Both the position numbers and the translations under genes were made by a program. Below, piece by piece: positions 46,253 through 54,622 of a stretch of DNA of 64,000 bases. The stretch spans positions 62,001 through 126,000 of the forward strand of contig NZ_JALJRZ010000005.1 in NCBI RefSeq assembly GCF_024519435.1, in the 5' to 3' direction. The notes beneath the pieces were generated by a model. It was not told the origin of the DNA. It did not search any database and saw nothing but the letters and a program-made list of their open reading frames with translations. Source of the stretch: Terrabacter sp. Ter38. GTDB taxonomy: Bacteria > Actinomycetota > Actinomycetes > Actinomycetales > Dermatophilaceae. How positions within the stretch are numbered: the first letter of the stretch is position 1; every line of letters starts with the position of its first letter.

Positions 46253-47503
46253 TCAGGCGAGAACGGCGGGGAAGGCGGGCGAGGGCGCGGTGTCGAAGGG
46301 GCGCGCGACGGCGCCGTCGTCGACGAGGGCGTCGATCTCGTCGTCGGTTCGCCCGAGGGCACGCAGCACCTCGACGGTGTCCTCCCCGAGGCAGGGCGGG
46401 GCCTTGGTCAGGGGGACGTACTCGCCGTCGAAGGTCGCGGGCAGGTTGACGACCTCGAGGTCGGCGACCTGCGCGTGCGGCAGGGCCTGCAGCATGCCGA
46501 GAGCGCGCACCTGCTCGTCCTCGTAGACCATGTCGACGGTGTTGACCGGTGAGTGCGGGACGCCTGCGGCGGCGAGCCGGGCGGTCAGCGCGGCCAGGGT
46601 GAAACGGGAGGTCCGCTCCCCGAGGGTGTCCTGGACGAGGCGCCGGTTGCGCACTCGGTCGGGGTTGGTCGCGAAACCCTCGCGGCCAGCCAGGTCGAGG
46701 GAGTCGATGGCGCCGAGCAGCCGGTGAAAGATGTCGTTGTTCCCGGCCGAGACGAAGATGTGCCCGTCGGACGTCGGGAACGCGCCGTAGGGGACGACGC
46801 CCCGGAAGCCCGACCCCAGGCGCGTGGGCGGAGGGTTGCCTGCTGCCGCCCCGATGAGCGGAGAGGTGATCCAGGTCAGCGCCGTCTGCAGCAGGGAGTT
46901 CTGCACGTGACATCCGACTCCGGTCTGGTCCCGGCGTCGCAGCGCTTCGAGCGCAGAGATCGCCATCCACATGCCGGTACCCATGTCGAGCAGCGATACC
47001 GGGACCCGGGAGGGCTCACCGCCGTCCTCGCCCGTCATCGACACGATCCCGGAGTAGGCCTGCAGCAGCGGGTCGTATGCCGGTTGCTGGGCCCGTGGTC
47101 CCTGGTGCCCGTAACCCGACATCTCGCAGTAGACCAGACGTGGGTTCAGCTCGTGCAGGTACTCCCACGTGAAGCCCGCCTTGGCGAGCGCGCCCGGACG
47201 GAGGTTCTGGATGAGCACGTCCGCATCCCGGAGCAGGTCGACGAGAACCGCTCGGCCAGACTCGGTCTTGTAGTCGAGGACGATGGACTTCTTGTTGCGG
47301 TTGAACGACATGAAGGCGATCGACTCGCCGTGCCAGGCCGGTGGGGCCCAGTGTCGCGTGTCGTCGCCCGCTGGGCGTTCGACCTTGATCACCTCGGCGC
47401 CGAGGTCCCCCAGGATCTGGCCTCCGAAGGGAGCCGCGACCGAGGTGCTGATCTCGATGACGCGAAGGCCGCGGAGCGAGCCGGGGTGCTGCGGCGCGGT
47501 CAT
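46253..47503 (-). CDS. CaiB/BaiF-type (class III) CoA-transferase 1
   Basis: The product is 416 residues from ATG 47503, which overlaps the lyase stop by 4 nt. The family pattern is present: LGDLGAEVIKVERPAGDDTR (about 31-50), FNRNKKSIVLD, and PAYDPLLQAYSG with the acyl-anhydride-forming Asp at about 144. It moves CoA between a donor acyl-CoA and a carboxylic acid, thereby activating the substrate. A second, more diverged homologue lies at the start of the same operon (54622-55860). Confidence 0.92.
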   Translation of the reverse strand: MTAPQHPGSLRGLRVIEISTSVAAPFGGQILGDLGAEVIKVERPAGDDTRHWAPPAWHGESIAFMSFNRNKKSIVLDYKTESGRAVLVDLLRDADVLIQNLRPGALAKAGFTWEYLHELNPRLVYCEMSGYGHQGPRAQQPAYDPLLQAYSGIVSMTGEDGGEPSRVPVSLLDMGTGMWMAISALEALRRRDQTGVGCHVQNSLLQTALTWITSPLIGAAAGNPPPTRLGSGFRGVVPYGAFPTSDGHIFVSAGNNDIFHRLLGAIDSLDLAGREGFATNPDRVRNRRLVQDTLGERTSRFTLAALTARLAAAGVPHSPVNTVDMVYEDEQVRALGMLQALPHAQVADLEVVNLPATFDGEYVPLTKAPPCLGEDTVEVLRALGRTDDEIDALVDDGAVARPFDTAPSPAFPAVLA

Positions 47504-48672
47504 GCTGGTCCGCCTTCTCTCGTCAGTCCTGCCTGCCCGAGACGCACGGCGTCCTCGAACTCGTCTCGTGCGTCTGAGGTGATGGGCTGTCTCCAGGGGG
47601 CGATGGCCCCCTCGTAGGCCAGGGGCCCGACCAGGAAGTGCTGCGCCTCGTCGAACGTCTCGATGAACGGCATGTCCATGGCGTAGACGTCCGCGCCGTG
47701 GGGCCGGGGCCCGGCCTTGGAGACGTGCCCCCAGAGCTCGTGACCGACGACGACCTCGGCGAGCAGCGCCGCCTCGATGAGGGCGCGCAGGTCGATGCCC
47801 GTGTCGATGCCCTCGCTCTCGAGGAAGTGGACGAAGTCCTCGGTCGGGATCATGCGCGTCGCGCGTCCGTTTCCGCAGTAGGGGCAGCCACCCATGCCGC
47901 CGATGGCGGTGTCGACGACGAGGGTGTGGCGCTCGTCGAGCTCGCACAGCGCCGCGTAGGCGCTGAGCGGGGCCATGGCCCGAGCGTTGTGGAGGTGCAC
48001 CTGGAAGTGCCGGATGTCGGGCCAGGTTGCGAGCACGCGCCGGATCTGAGAGCGCATGGCAGAGGGCGTGTTCCAGCTCATGGGGTCGCCGAAGTGGATC
48101 CGGGTGACGGGCACGCCGGCGGCTGCCCACGCGTCGATCTGCAGCTGCAGCACCTCCATGCGCCGGGCCTCATCGATCTCACCGGTCCAGTTGGAGCCCC
48201 AACATGCGTTGACGGACACCTGCGCGTCCTCGGCACCGGCCTCGGACGCACGACGCACGACTCCGGGCAACGCCTCGATCTCCTCCTGCATCGTGCGCGC
48301 CGTGTTGCGCTGGACGAACACGTCGTCGAGGTGGATGCGGCTCTGCCCGATGCGAGGGTCGGGCGGAGTGATCTTGGGCGCGAAGGCCGCCCGTCGTTCG
48401 ACACCCTTGGCGTTCAGCGCAAGCGCCGTGTAGCGCACCCCTGGCGCCGGAGTGAAGCCCTCAACCACCTCTTCGACGTGAGCCATCTGCGGCACCCACT
48501 TCGGCGAGACGAACGACCCGACGACGATCGTCCGCAGTCCCGTCCTCGACAGAGCGTCGAGAAGACGGATCTTGGCCTCGACCGGGATGCCCGCGCTCTC
48601 GATCTGCATGCCCTCGCGCATGCCCTCCTCGACGATCTCGACACGTGGGTGCGAGCGGGGTGGGGTCGTCAT
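47500..48672 (-). CDS. HMG-CoA-lyase-like DRE-TIM metallolyase
   Basis: This 390-residue protein has a TIM-barrel lyase pattern. EEGMREGMQIES (about 15-26) occupies the place of RDGLQNE, VNACWGSNWTGE follows, and HLHNARAM gives His229 and His231 as metal ligands. GGMGGCPYCGNG places the catalytic-loop Cys near 266. Known relatives cut 3-hydroxy-3-methylglutaryl-CoA into acetyl-CoA and acetoacetate. Here the usual Arg-Asp is Arg-Glu (19-20), so the substrate may differ. Both ends overlap neighbours by 4 nt. Confidence 0.85.
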   Translation of the reverse strand: MTTPPRSHPRVEIVEEGMREGMQIESAGIPVEAKIRLLDALSRTGLRTIVVGSFVSPKWVPQMAHVEEVVEGFTPAPGVRYTALALNAKGVERRAAFAPKITPPDPRIGQSRIHLDDVFVQRNTARTMQEEIEALPGVVRRASEAGAEDAQVSVNACWGSNWTGEIDEARRMEVLQLQIDAWAAAGVPVTRIHFGDPMSWNTPSAMRSQIRRVLATWPDIRHFQVHLHNARAMAPLSAYAALCELDERHTLVVDTAIGGMGGCPYCGNGRATRMIPTEDFVHFLESEGIDTGIDLRALIEAALLAEVVVGHELWGHVSKAGPRPHGADVYAMDMPFIETFDEAQHFLVGPLAYEGAIAPWRQPITSDARDEFEDAVRLGQAGLTREGGPA

Positions 48673-50138
48673 GGGCGGGGCTCCTTCTCTGACAGGGTTG
48701 GGGTGACAGGACGTTCGTCGCGCCAGAGGTTGCGCGCGAGTGCGGGTCCGACGTCCTCGACAGGGCCTCCGGCCACGAGCGCGGTCAGGGTTTCGAGGAG
48801 CCGAGTGGCGTCGTCGCGGGACCAGCCTCCCGTCGCGCAGCAGTCGTCGAACTTGTCGAACAGTTCGGCGTCGGTGAGGGGAGCACGGGCATCGCCACGG
48901 GTCACGTCCACCCGCTCCACCTCGCGGCGACCGTTGCGGTCGACGACCTCGACGACGGCGTACCCACCGGCTGTTCCGCCCGGACCCGTCGGCGGCTCGG
49001 CAAGCTCCGAGACCACGACCCGGTGCATGAGCGTGCGGACCTCCGGGTCCGTGAACGCCGGGTCGACGAAGTCCGCCAGACGCACCGGGCCCCGGACGAG
49101 CGCCGAGGCGACGGCGTACTCGAGGCTGAACTTCGCCGCGGTAGCGGACTCAGGTGGGAAGGGCACGAGCGCCGTGGTCCCCCGCGGGTGCACGGTGACG
49201 CGGATCGTCTCGACGGCCGCGGGGTCGACCCGGGACCGCAGCGCCAGCGCGGCGTCAATGCCTCGGTGCGTGCCGTAGCAAGCCGGGTAGCTCTTGAGTC
49301 CCCAGTCGTTTGGCCACGTCTCGGCCCAGTGCTCGAGGCGCTCGGCGAGCGTCTCGCCCGGGTCACCGACCGGCGCGAGGTCGGGGTCCCCGTAGCGGTC
49401 GAAGAACCCGTCGCGCGCCTCGAGCTCGTCAGGGTTCGCTGTGAAGCCGGCCTCGGCGAGCTCGACGGCCATGACGGCATCCCGTGCGGCGCAGCCGGCG
49501 TGCAAGGGTTTGGTCATGGACCCGAAGTTGGGCCGGGACCCGGCGACCTGGGAGGAGACGATCCCGAGAGCGTGCCGGGCTGTGCCCGTGGACCCTCCGA
49601 CCAGTCGGACGATGGCGGCCACGGCCGCGAGTCGGCCGACGGTGGCCGTCGTGTGCCAGCCCCGGGCGTAGTGAACGTGCTGGGGCAGCAGCTCGGCCAC
49701 CGCTCGGAAGGTCGCTGCGCCCACGTCGTAGGCCTCGACGATCCGTCGCCCGTCGAGGCCGCGGTCCTCGGCAACGGCCACGAGTGCCGGCATGAGCACG
49801 GCACTCGGGTGCATCGGTGTGTTCGGCGAGATGTCGTCGTAGTCGAGCTGGTGGGCGGCCGTCCCGTTGAGCAGGGCTGCGTGGGAGACGCTCGCGGCCC
49901 TGCCCGTGGTCCAGACGCTGGCTCGGCCGGCCGAGCCCTGGCGCGCGGCCCAGGCCTGGAGCACCTGCTCGGCCGGCTCGCCCGTCGAGGCGATGGCGAC
50001 CCCGACGGTGTCGACGAGGGCGCGCGTCACGGCGGCCGCGTGGTCCGAGATCGCGGCCGTCCCGCCCGTGGCGAAACGGGCGAGGACCTGGGTCAGACCG
50101 ACCTGCTGCTCCGCCGGGGTCGACGCCGTTGCGCTCAT
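48669..50138 (-). CDS. MmgE/PrpD family protein 1
   Basis: The product is 489 residues from ATG 50138; codons upstream are not supported. Family landmarks are VDTVGVAIASTGEPAEQ, NGTAAHQLDYDDISPNTPMHPSAVLMPALVA (about 95-125), GSMTKPLHAGCAARDAVMA and KSYPACYGTHRGIDAAL. Relatives are 2-methylcitrate dehydratase and cis-aconitate decarboxylase, acting on tricarboxylic or branched dicarboxylic acids. It is one of two paralogues in this operon. Its stop overlaps the next start by 4 nt. Confidence 0.9.
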   Translation of the reverse strand: MSATASTPAEQQVGLTQVLARFATGGTAAISDHAAAVTRALVDTVGVAIASTGEPAEQVLQAWAARQGSAGRASVWTTGRAASVSHAALLNGTAAHQLDYDDISPNTPMHPSAVLMPALVAVAEDRGLDGRRIVEAYDVGAATFRAVAELLPQHVHYARGWHTTATVGRLAAVAAIVRLVGGSTGTARHALGIVSSQVAGSRPNFGSMTKPLHAGCAARDAVMAVELAEAGFTANPDELEARDGFFDRYGDPDLAPVGDPGETLAERLEHWAETWPNDWGLKSYPACYGTHRGIDAALALRSRVDPAAVETIRVTVHPRGTTALVPFPPESATAAKFSLEYAVASALVRGPVRLADFVDPAFTDPEVRTLMHRVVVSELAEPPTGPGGTAGGYAVVEVVDRNGRREVERVDVTRGDARAPLTDAELFDKFDDCCATGGWSRDDATRLLETLTALVAGGPVEDVGPALARNLWRDERPVTPTLSEKEPRP

Positions 50139-50155
50139 GGGTGCTCCTGGACTGT

Positions 50156-51340
50156 TCAGAAGGACTTGGGCAGGCCGAGCGTGCCGTGGGCGATGCCGGC
50201 CAGGACGAGGTTGTTGGAGATCGGCGCCGTCGAGGGGAGCCGCGCCTCGCGCCACTTCCGCTCGATGCCGTACTCCTCGGCGGCGGCGTAGCCGCCGAAG
50301 GTGTCGAAGGCCGCCTGCGCCGCGTTCCACAGCGCCTGCGATGCGAGCAGCTTCGCCGCGCCCACCTCGAAGCGGGGGTTCTCGCCGGCGGCATACATCT
50401 CGGCGGCTCGCCAGCGCATCAACGACGCGGCCTGCAGCTCGGCGTAGGCCTGCGCGATCGGGAACTGGACGCCCTGGTTCTGCCCGATGGGGCGGCCGAA
50501 GACCTCGCGCTCGTTCGCATACTGGACGGCGCGGTCGAGCAGGTAGAAGCCGGCCCCGATGTATTCCGACGTCACGATGACACGCTCGGAGTTCATGCCG
50601 GAGAGGATGACCTTGAAGCCGTGGTGCTCGTCACCGATGCGGTTCGCGACCGGCACCCGGAGGTCCTGGATGGCGAGCTCGTTCGTCTCGTGGTTGACCA
50701 TGGTGCGGATCGGCGTGGCGACGATCGTGCCGTCAGCGATGGCCTGGCGCAGGTCGACGAGCAGCACGGTGAAGCCGTCGGAGGGCTTGGTGGAGTCCTC
50801 CCGCTTCTTGGTGCGTGTGAGCAGGAGAAGCAGGTCGGAGTGCTGGATCCGGGAGATGAAGATCTTCTGGCCGTTGACGACGTACTCGTCGCCCTCACGC
50901 CGTGCGAAGGTGCGGATGCGCGTCGTGTCGGAGCCGGCGTCGGGCTCGGTGACGCCGAAGGACTGCAGGCGCAGCTCACCCGAGGCGATCTTGGGCAGGA
51001 ACCGCTGCTTCTGCTCGTCCGACCCGTGGCGCAGCAGGGCGCCCATCGTGTACATGCCCGCCCGCGCGGCACCCGCGTGGCACCCGTTGCGCTCGAGCTG
51101 CTCGAGCACGACGGCGGCGTCGCGGATATCGGCACCGCCACCGCCGTACTCCTCGGGGATGAGCATGCTCATCCAGCCGGCGTCGTAGAGGGTGTCGACG
51201 AACTTCTCCGGGTACTCGTGCTTGGCGTCCAGCTCACGCCAGTAGTCGTTGTCGAACGGCGTGCACAGGCCGTCGATGGCCTCGCGGATGGCCACCTGCT
51301 CGTCGGTGAGGCTGAAGGCCGAGGACTCGATGACGCTCAT
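50156..51340 (-). CDS. Acyl-CoA dehydrogenase-like flavoprotein
   Basis: This 394-residue protein has the ACAD fold: SFGVTEPDAGSDTTRIRTFA (about 127-146), the FISRIQHSDLLLLL middle domain, and REVFGRPIGQNQGVQFPIAQ. The C-terminal segment normally carrying the catalytic Glu (YEGT) instead reads EARLPSTAPISNN, with Ala/Pro at about 372-373. Either another residue acts as base, as in some subfamilies, or the reaction differs. It sits between two MmgE/PrpD genes in the CoA-thioester operon. Confidence 0.9.
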   Translation of the reverse strand: MSVIESSAFSLTDEQVAIREAIDGLCTPFDNDYWRELDAKHEYPEKFVDTLYDAGWMSMLIPEEYGGGGADIRDAAVVLEQLERNGCHAGAARAGMYTMGALLRHGSDEQKQRFLPKIASGELRLQSFGVTEPDAGSDTTRIRTFARREGDEYVVNGQKIFISRIQHSDLLLLLTRTKKREDSTKPSDGFTVLLVDLRQAIADGTIVATPIRTMVNHETNELAIQDLRVPVANRIGDEHHGFKVILSGMNSERVIVTSEYIGAGFYLLDRAVQYANEREVFGRPIGQNQGVQFPIAQAYAELQAASLMRWRAAEMYAAGENPRFEVGAAKLLASQALWNAAQAAFDTFGGYAAAEEYGIERKWREARLPSTAPISNNLVLAGIAHGTLGLPKSF

Positions 51341-51456
51341 GGGACCCTCTCAGGGGATCGGTGGGGAAGTGGGTGTCGCCAGTGGACCGCGTTGCGTGGC
51401 AGAGGGGAACTGCCGCTCTCACCCAACGGAATTGGGTGCGTATGCCGCGTGGCCGG

Positions 51457-52863
51457 CTACTGCTCGATGCTGCCGAGCAGCACGCGAGAGGTCGCCGACG
51501 TGGGCAGCTCGTCGAGGGCCGCGGCGAGGGCCGCGGACCGCTCCGGGCCGAGGTCGCGGGTGGTGAGCGCGAACTTGAGGGCGAGCTGCTCCGGGGTGAG
51601 CGGCCGCTCAGTGGTGCCGAGGTTGGTGAGGACCTTCTCCGTGACCGTGGTCCCGTCGACCAGGCGGACGCGCGCGATCGTCGGGAAGTGTCGTGGGTAG
51701 ATGGCCTCGCACTCGGGGTCGGGCGCGTAGTGCACCGTCGACGCCAGACGTCGGATCGAGGGGTCGGCGAGCGACTCGTCGGTGAAGTCGTCGAGGTAGA
51801 GGCCGAGACCCGATCCGCCGTGGAGGGCCATGGCGAAGGTGAAGGGGCCGGAGAACTGCGCATGGTAGGGCGACCGCGGAAACACCTTGGCCTCGCGCGG
51901 CTCTGCGATCGTGCGCGTCACGGACACGGGCACCGACAGCTCGACGCGTTCGACGTCCTCGGGCCGGATGCCGCGGGCTGCGAGGGTCAGGGCTGCGTCG
52001 ATGCCGGTGTGGGTGAAGACGTTTGTGGGGTAGGGCTTGACGAAACAGCGGTCGAGCTCCCACACGTCCCCGAGGTCGCCGAGGAGGGCGTGCAGGGGCG
52101 CTCCCGTGACCGGATGGATCCCGGTGTAGGCGTTGAAGAAGCCGAAGCGGCCCTCGAGCACTGACGCGGGAGCCGTGATGCCCCGCGCCGCCATCTGCGC
52201 GGCGGTGACTCCGCCGTGCGCGGCCCAGCCGCAGTGCATCCGCTTGACGGTCCCGCCGACCCGGTTTGCCTCGAGGAGACCTGCGCCCATCGAGGCGGCG
52301 ATGCCCATGGCGTCGGCGACGCCCTCCGCGGTCAGGCCGTAGACGACAGCGGCCGCTGCGGCGGACCCGATGGCCCCGCAGATCGAGGTGGCGTGCAGGC
52401 CCCGCTCGAAGAACACGCTGTTGTTGAGGGTCTCGTCGTGGGCCGTCATACCGAGACGGATGGCGATCTCGTTGCCCGCCGCGACGCCGGCGAGCAGCAC
52501 GCGCCCGGGGGCGTCGACCTCCTCGGCGGCAGCGAGGGCCGCCGGAAAGACGGAGGCAGACGGGTGCAGGATCGAGGGCACATGCGTGTCGTCGAAGTCC
52601 AGCGCATGTGCAGCCGTGCCGTTGACGAGGGCCGCGGTCGGGGCAGGCACCCGGTCGCCGGCCCCGATGAGGGCAGCCTGGGCGTGGCCGCCCCAGGACC
52701 GCGCGAGGTTCAGGGCGACGCGTACCGGCTCCGTCTCGCGCGCGGCGTAGGCGATCCCGAGCGTGTCGGTCACCCGTGCGAGCGCGTCCTTGGCGATCCG
52801 GTCGGGCAGGTTCTCCCGGGTGGCGACGGCGAAGGCGGCCAGGTGGGCGGTGAGCGTGGTCAT
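51457..52863 (-). CDS. MmgE/PrpD family protein 2
   Basis: This 468-residue protein starts at ATG 52863. It shares the family landmarks NGTAAHALDFDDTHVPSILHPSASVFPAALA (about 80-110), GGTVKRMHCGWAAHGGVTAAQMA, FVKPYPTNVFTHTGIDAAL and a C-terminal beta subdomain. It is clearly diverged from the other copy rather than a recent duplicate. It may be a second dehydratase or decarboxylase acting on a different intermediate, or the partner of a heterodimer. A 1-nt stop/start overlap couples it to the cyclase-family gene. Confidence 0.9.
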   Translation of the reverse strand: MTTLTAHLAAFAVATRENLPDRIAKDALARVTDTLGIAYAARETEPVRVALNLARSWGGHAQAALIGAGDRVPAPTAALVNGTAAHALDFDDTHVPSILHPSASVFPAALAAAEEVDAPGRVLLAGVAAGNEIAIRLGMTAHDETLNNSVFFERGLHATSICGAIGSAAAAAVVYGLTAEGVADAMGIAASMGAGLLEANRVGGTVKRMHCGWAAHGGVTAAQMAARGITAPASVLEGRFGFFNAYTGIHPVTGAPLHALLGDLGDVWELDRCFVKPYPTNVFTHTGIDAALTLAARGIRPEDVERVELSVPVSVTRTIAEPREAKVFPRSPYHAQFSGPFTFAMALHGGSGLGLYLDDFTDESLADPSIRRLASTVHYAPDPECEAIYPRHFPTIARVRLVDGTTVTEKVLTNLGTTERPLTPEQLALKFALTTRDLGPERSAALAAALDELPTSATSRVLLGSIEQ

Positions 52864-53729
52864 CACTGCTCCTCCTCCGTGATCAGGGCGAGGGGTCGCA
52901 GGGGGGAGCCCGTGGCGCCGACGAGCGGCAGCGGTGCCACGACCAGCTCCCACGACGCAGGCGCCTCGGCCGCGAGCTCCTCGAGCGAGGCCATCTCGAT
53001 GATCGGCACGCCGCGTTCGACCAGCATGAGGCGGTGCACCGGCAGCCGGGCGTGACCCTGCCCGGCCGGGATGTGCTCGAAGGCCGTCGTGTCCGACCCG
53101 ACGAAGCTCGGCAACCGTTCGGCGAGCCACGCCCCACCGGACGCATCCGGCCCTGGCACGCCGTCGGCATGGCTGACGAAGGCCACCGCGTCGTGCCAGA
53201 GCTGGGCCCAGCCTGTCCTCACGAGGAGCGCTGCGCCGGGCGCGATGCCGGCGGGGCCGCCGTGGAGCAGCCGGGCTGCCGCTTCGAGATCGTCGGCGTC
53301 GATCGGACAGCCCGGCGCGAGCCGGTCCACGCCGAGGGCGCGCGGCACATCGAGCAGGACGCCCGGCACGATGTCGGGCGCGATCGTCTCCACGCCGTGG
53401 GCGGTGAACCGCCCCGTCCGCTGCGCCTGGGCGGCATCCACGCCGCCGTGAAGACGGCCCTTGTGGCTGATGTGGCTCAGGGCGTCGACGTGGGTGCCGG
53501 TGTGCGTGCCGAGCACGAGCAGGTCGTTGGCGCCCGACGAGCCGTCCACGCGGACGGCGTCCCCGTGGCGGCGCAACAGGGCGTGCTTGTAGCCGGGGTG
53601 GCTCGGTGACGACGGGATGTCCGGGTGCAGCGGCTGGGCGAGGTCGATGACCCGGCGGCGCGACGGGGCGGGGCGCAGGCCGACCGTGTCGACCGCGTGC
53701 GCGACGTGGGGCGTGGCGGCGCTCGTCAT
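52863..53729 (-). CDS. Cyclase-family metal-dependent hydrolase (kynurenine-formamidase-like)
   Basis: This 288-residue protein has the metal signature THTGTHVDALSH (His76, His80, Asp82, His86). The cyclase fold continues with VDLAQPL-like IDLAQPLHPDIP at the N-terminus and LPVHRLMLVERGVPIIEMASLEEL near the C-terminus. Members hydrolyse formamides, lactones or cyclic esters and include isatin hydrolase. In this operon a lactone- or ring-opening step is plausible. Overlaps with both neighbours imply tight coupling. Confidence 0.9.
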   Translation of the reverse strand: MTSAATPHVAHAVDTVGLRPAPSRRRVIDLAQPLHPDIPSSPSHPGYKHALLRRHGDAVRVDGSSGANDLLVLGTHTGTHVDALSHISHKGRLHGGVDAAQAQRTGRFTAHGVETIAPDIVPGVLLDVPRALGVDRLAPGCPIDADDLEAAARLLHGGPAGIAPGAALLVRTGWAQLWHDAVAFVSHADGVPGPDASGGAWLAERLPSFVGSDTTAFEHIPAGQGHARLPVHRLMLVERGVPIIEMASLEELAAEAPASWELVVAPLPLVGATGSPLRPLALITEEEQ

Positions 53730-54622
53730 GCGAACGCATCCTTCGGGGCCCGGGCGAGGAGCAGGTCGGCCTCGCGCACGATGGCGGGGTCGACGAAGGT
53801 GCCGTCGGACAGCGTGTCGGCCGCGCTGCCCTGCCCCTGGCGCTCCCGGGCGGTGGCCACGGTCTCGCGCGCCCACCGGAGCTCCTCGGGAGTCGGTGCG
53901 AACGCCTGCCGCACGGCGTCGACCTGAGCAGGGTGGATGCACGAGCGCCCATGGAAGCCGAGCGCTCGCAGCGCGGCGCTGGAGGCGCGCAGCCCGTCCT
54001 CGTCCCGGGTGTTGGTGTAGGCGCTCGCGACGGGGGAGGGGAGGCCGAGGGCGCGGCTCGCCAGGACGACCTGCTGGCGGGCGAGCAGCAGGCCCGAGTC
54101 GCTCACCGGGCCGCGCGGCAGGCCGAGGTCCGCCCGCAGGTCAGCCTCTCCCAGCATGAGCGAGTGGACACCGGGCACGGCGCCGATCTCGCGTGCGTCG
54201 GCAACGGCGCGGGCCGACTCGAGCTGGCAGACGAGCCGGCGGGGTAGGCCCCAGTGCGCGGTCGACGCGGAGGCGAAGGCCGCGTCCTCCGGCGAGTCGA
54301 CCTTCGCGATGCGCACGCAACGCACCAGCCCGGCCCGGACCAGAGGGGTGAGCGCCTCCACGTCAGCGGCGAAGTCGCGGCTCGTCGGCGGGTTGACGCG
54401 CACCACCACCGGTGCGGCCAGCGGCTCGTGTTCGAGCCGGGTCAGGTTCTCCCGGGCCTCGGCCCGGCGTGAGGGGTGCACCGCGTCCTCGAGATCGATG
54501 ATGACCCCGTCCGCGACGGCAGCCGCCTGGGTGAACCGGTCCGGTCGCACAGCCGGAACGTAGAGCCAGGCCACGGCGCGCTCCCAGTCGAGCTCCGCCG
54601 CCGCGGCGGTGGCGGGGGTCAT
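53726..54622 (-). CDS. CitE-like (HpcH/HpaI family) lyase
   Basis: This 298-residue TIM-barrel protein has VIIDLEDAV (about 39-47), VVVRVNPPTS, the Glu in VCQLESARAV (about 130-139) and the metal Asp in LGEADLRADLGL (about 156-167). CitE-like stand-alone proteins cleave citramalyl-CoA, malyl-CoA or related 3-hydroxyacyl-CoAs to acetyl-CoA or propionyl-CoA plus a 2-oxo acid. With CoA-transferases and MmgE/PrpD proteins beside it, it is a good candidate for the carbon-carbon cleavage step. Confidence 0.9.
   Translation of the reverse strand: MTPATAAAAELDWERAVAWLYVPAVRPDRFTQAAAVADGVIIDLEDAVHPSRRAEARENLTRLEHEPLAAPVVVRVNPPTSRDFAADVEALTPLVRAGLVRCVRIAKVDSPEDAAFASASTAHWGLPRRLVCQLESARAVADAREIGAVPGVHSLMLGEADLRADLGLPRGPVSDSGLLLARQQVVLASRALGLPSPVASAYTNTRDEDGLRASSAALRALGFHGRSCIHPAQVDAVRQAFAPTPEELRWARETVATARERQGQGSAADTLSDGTFVDPAIVREADLLLARAPKDAFA

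Noticed and set aside
42911-46552. A 1213-codon open frame on the plus strand antisense to the aldehyde dehydrogenase, hydratase and CoA-transferase genes
   Set aside because: It is rich in Arg, Asp, Glu, Gly and His with no recognisable domain. It mirrors the codons of well-identified genes, as expected at this GC content.
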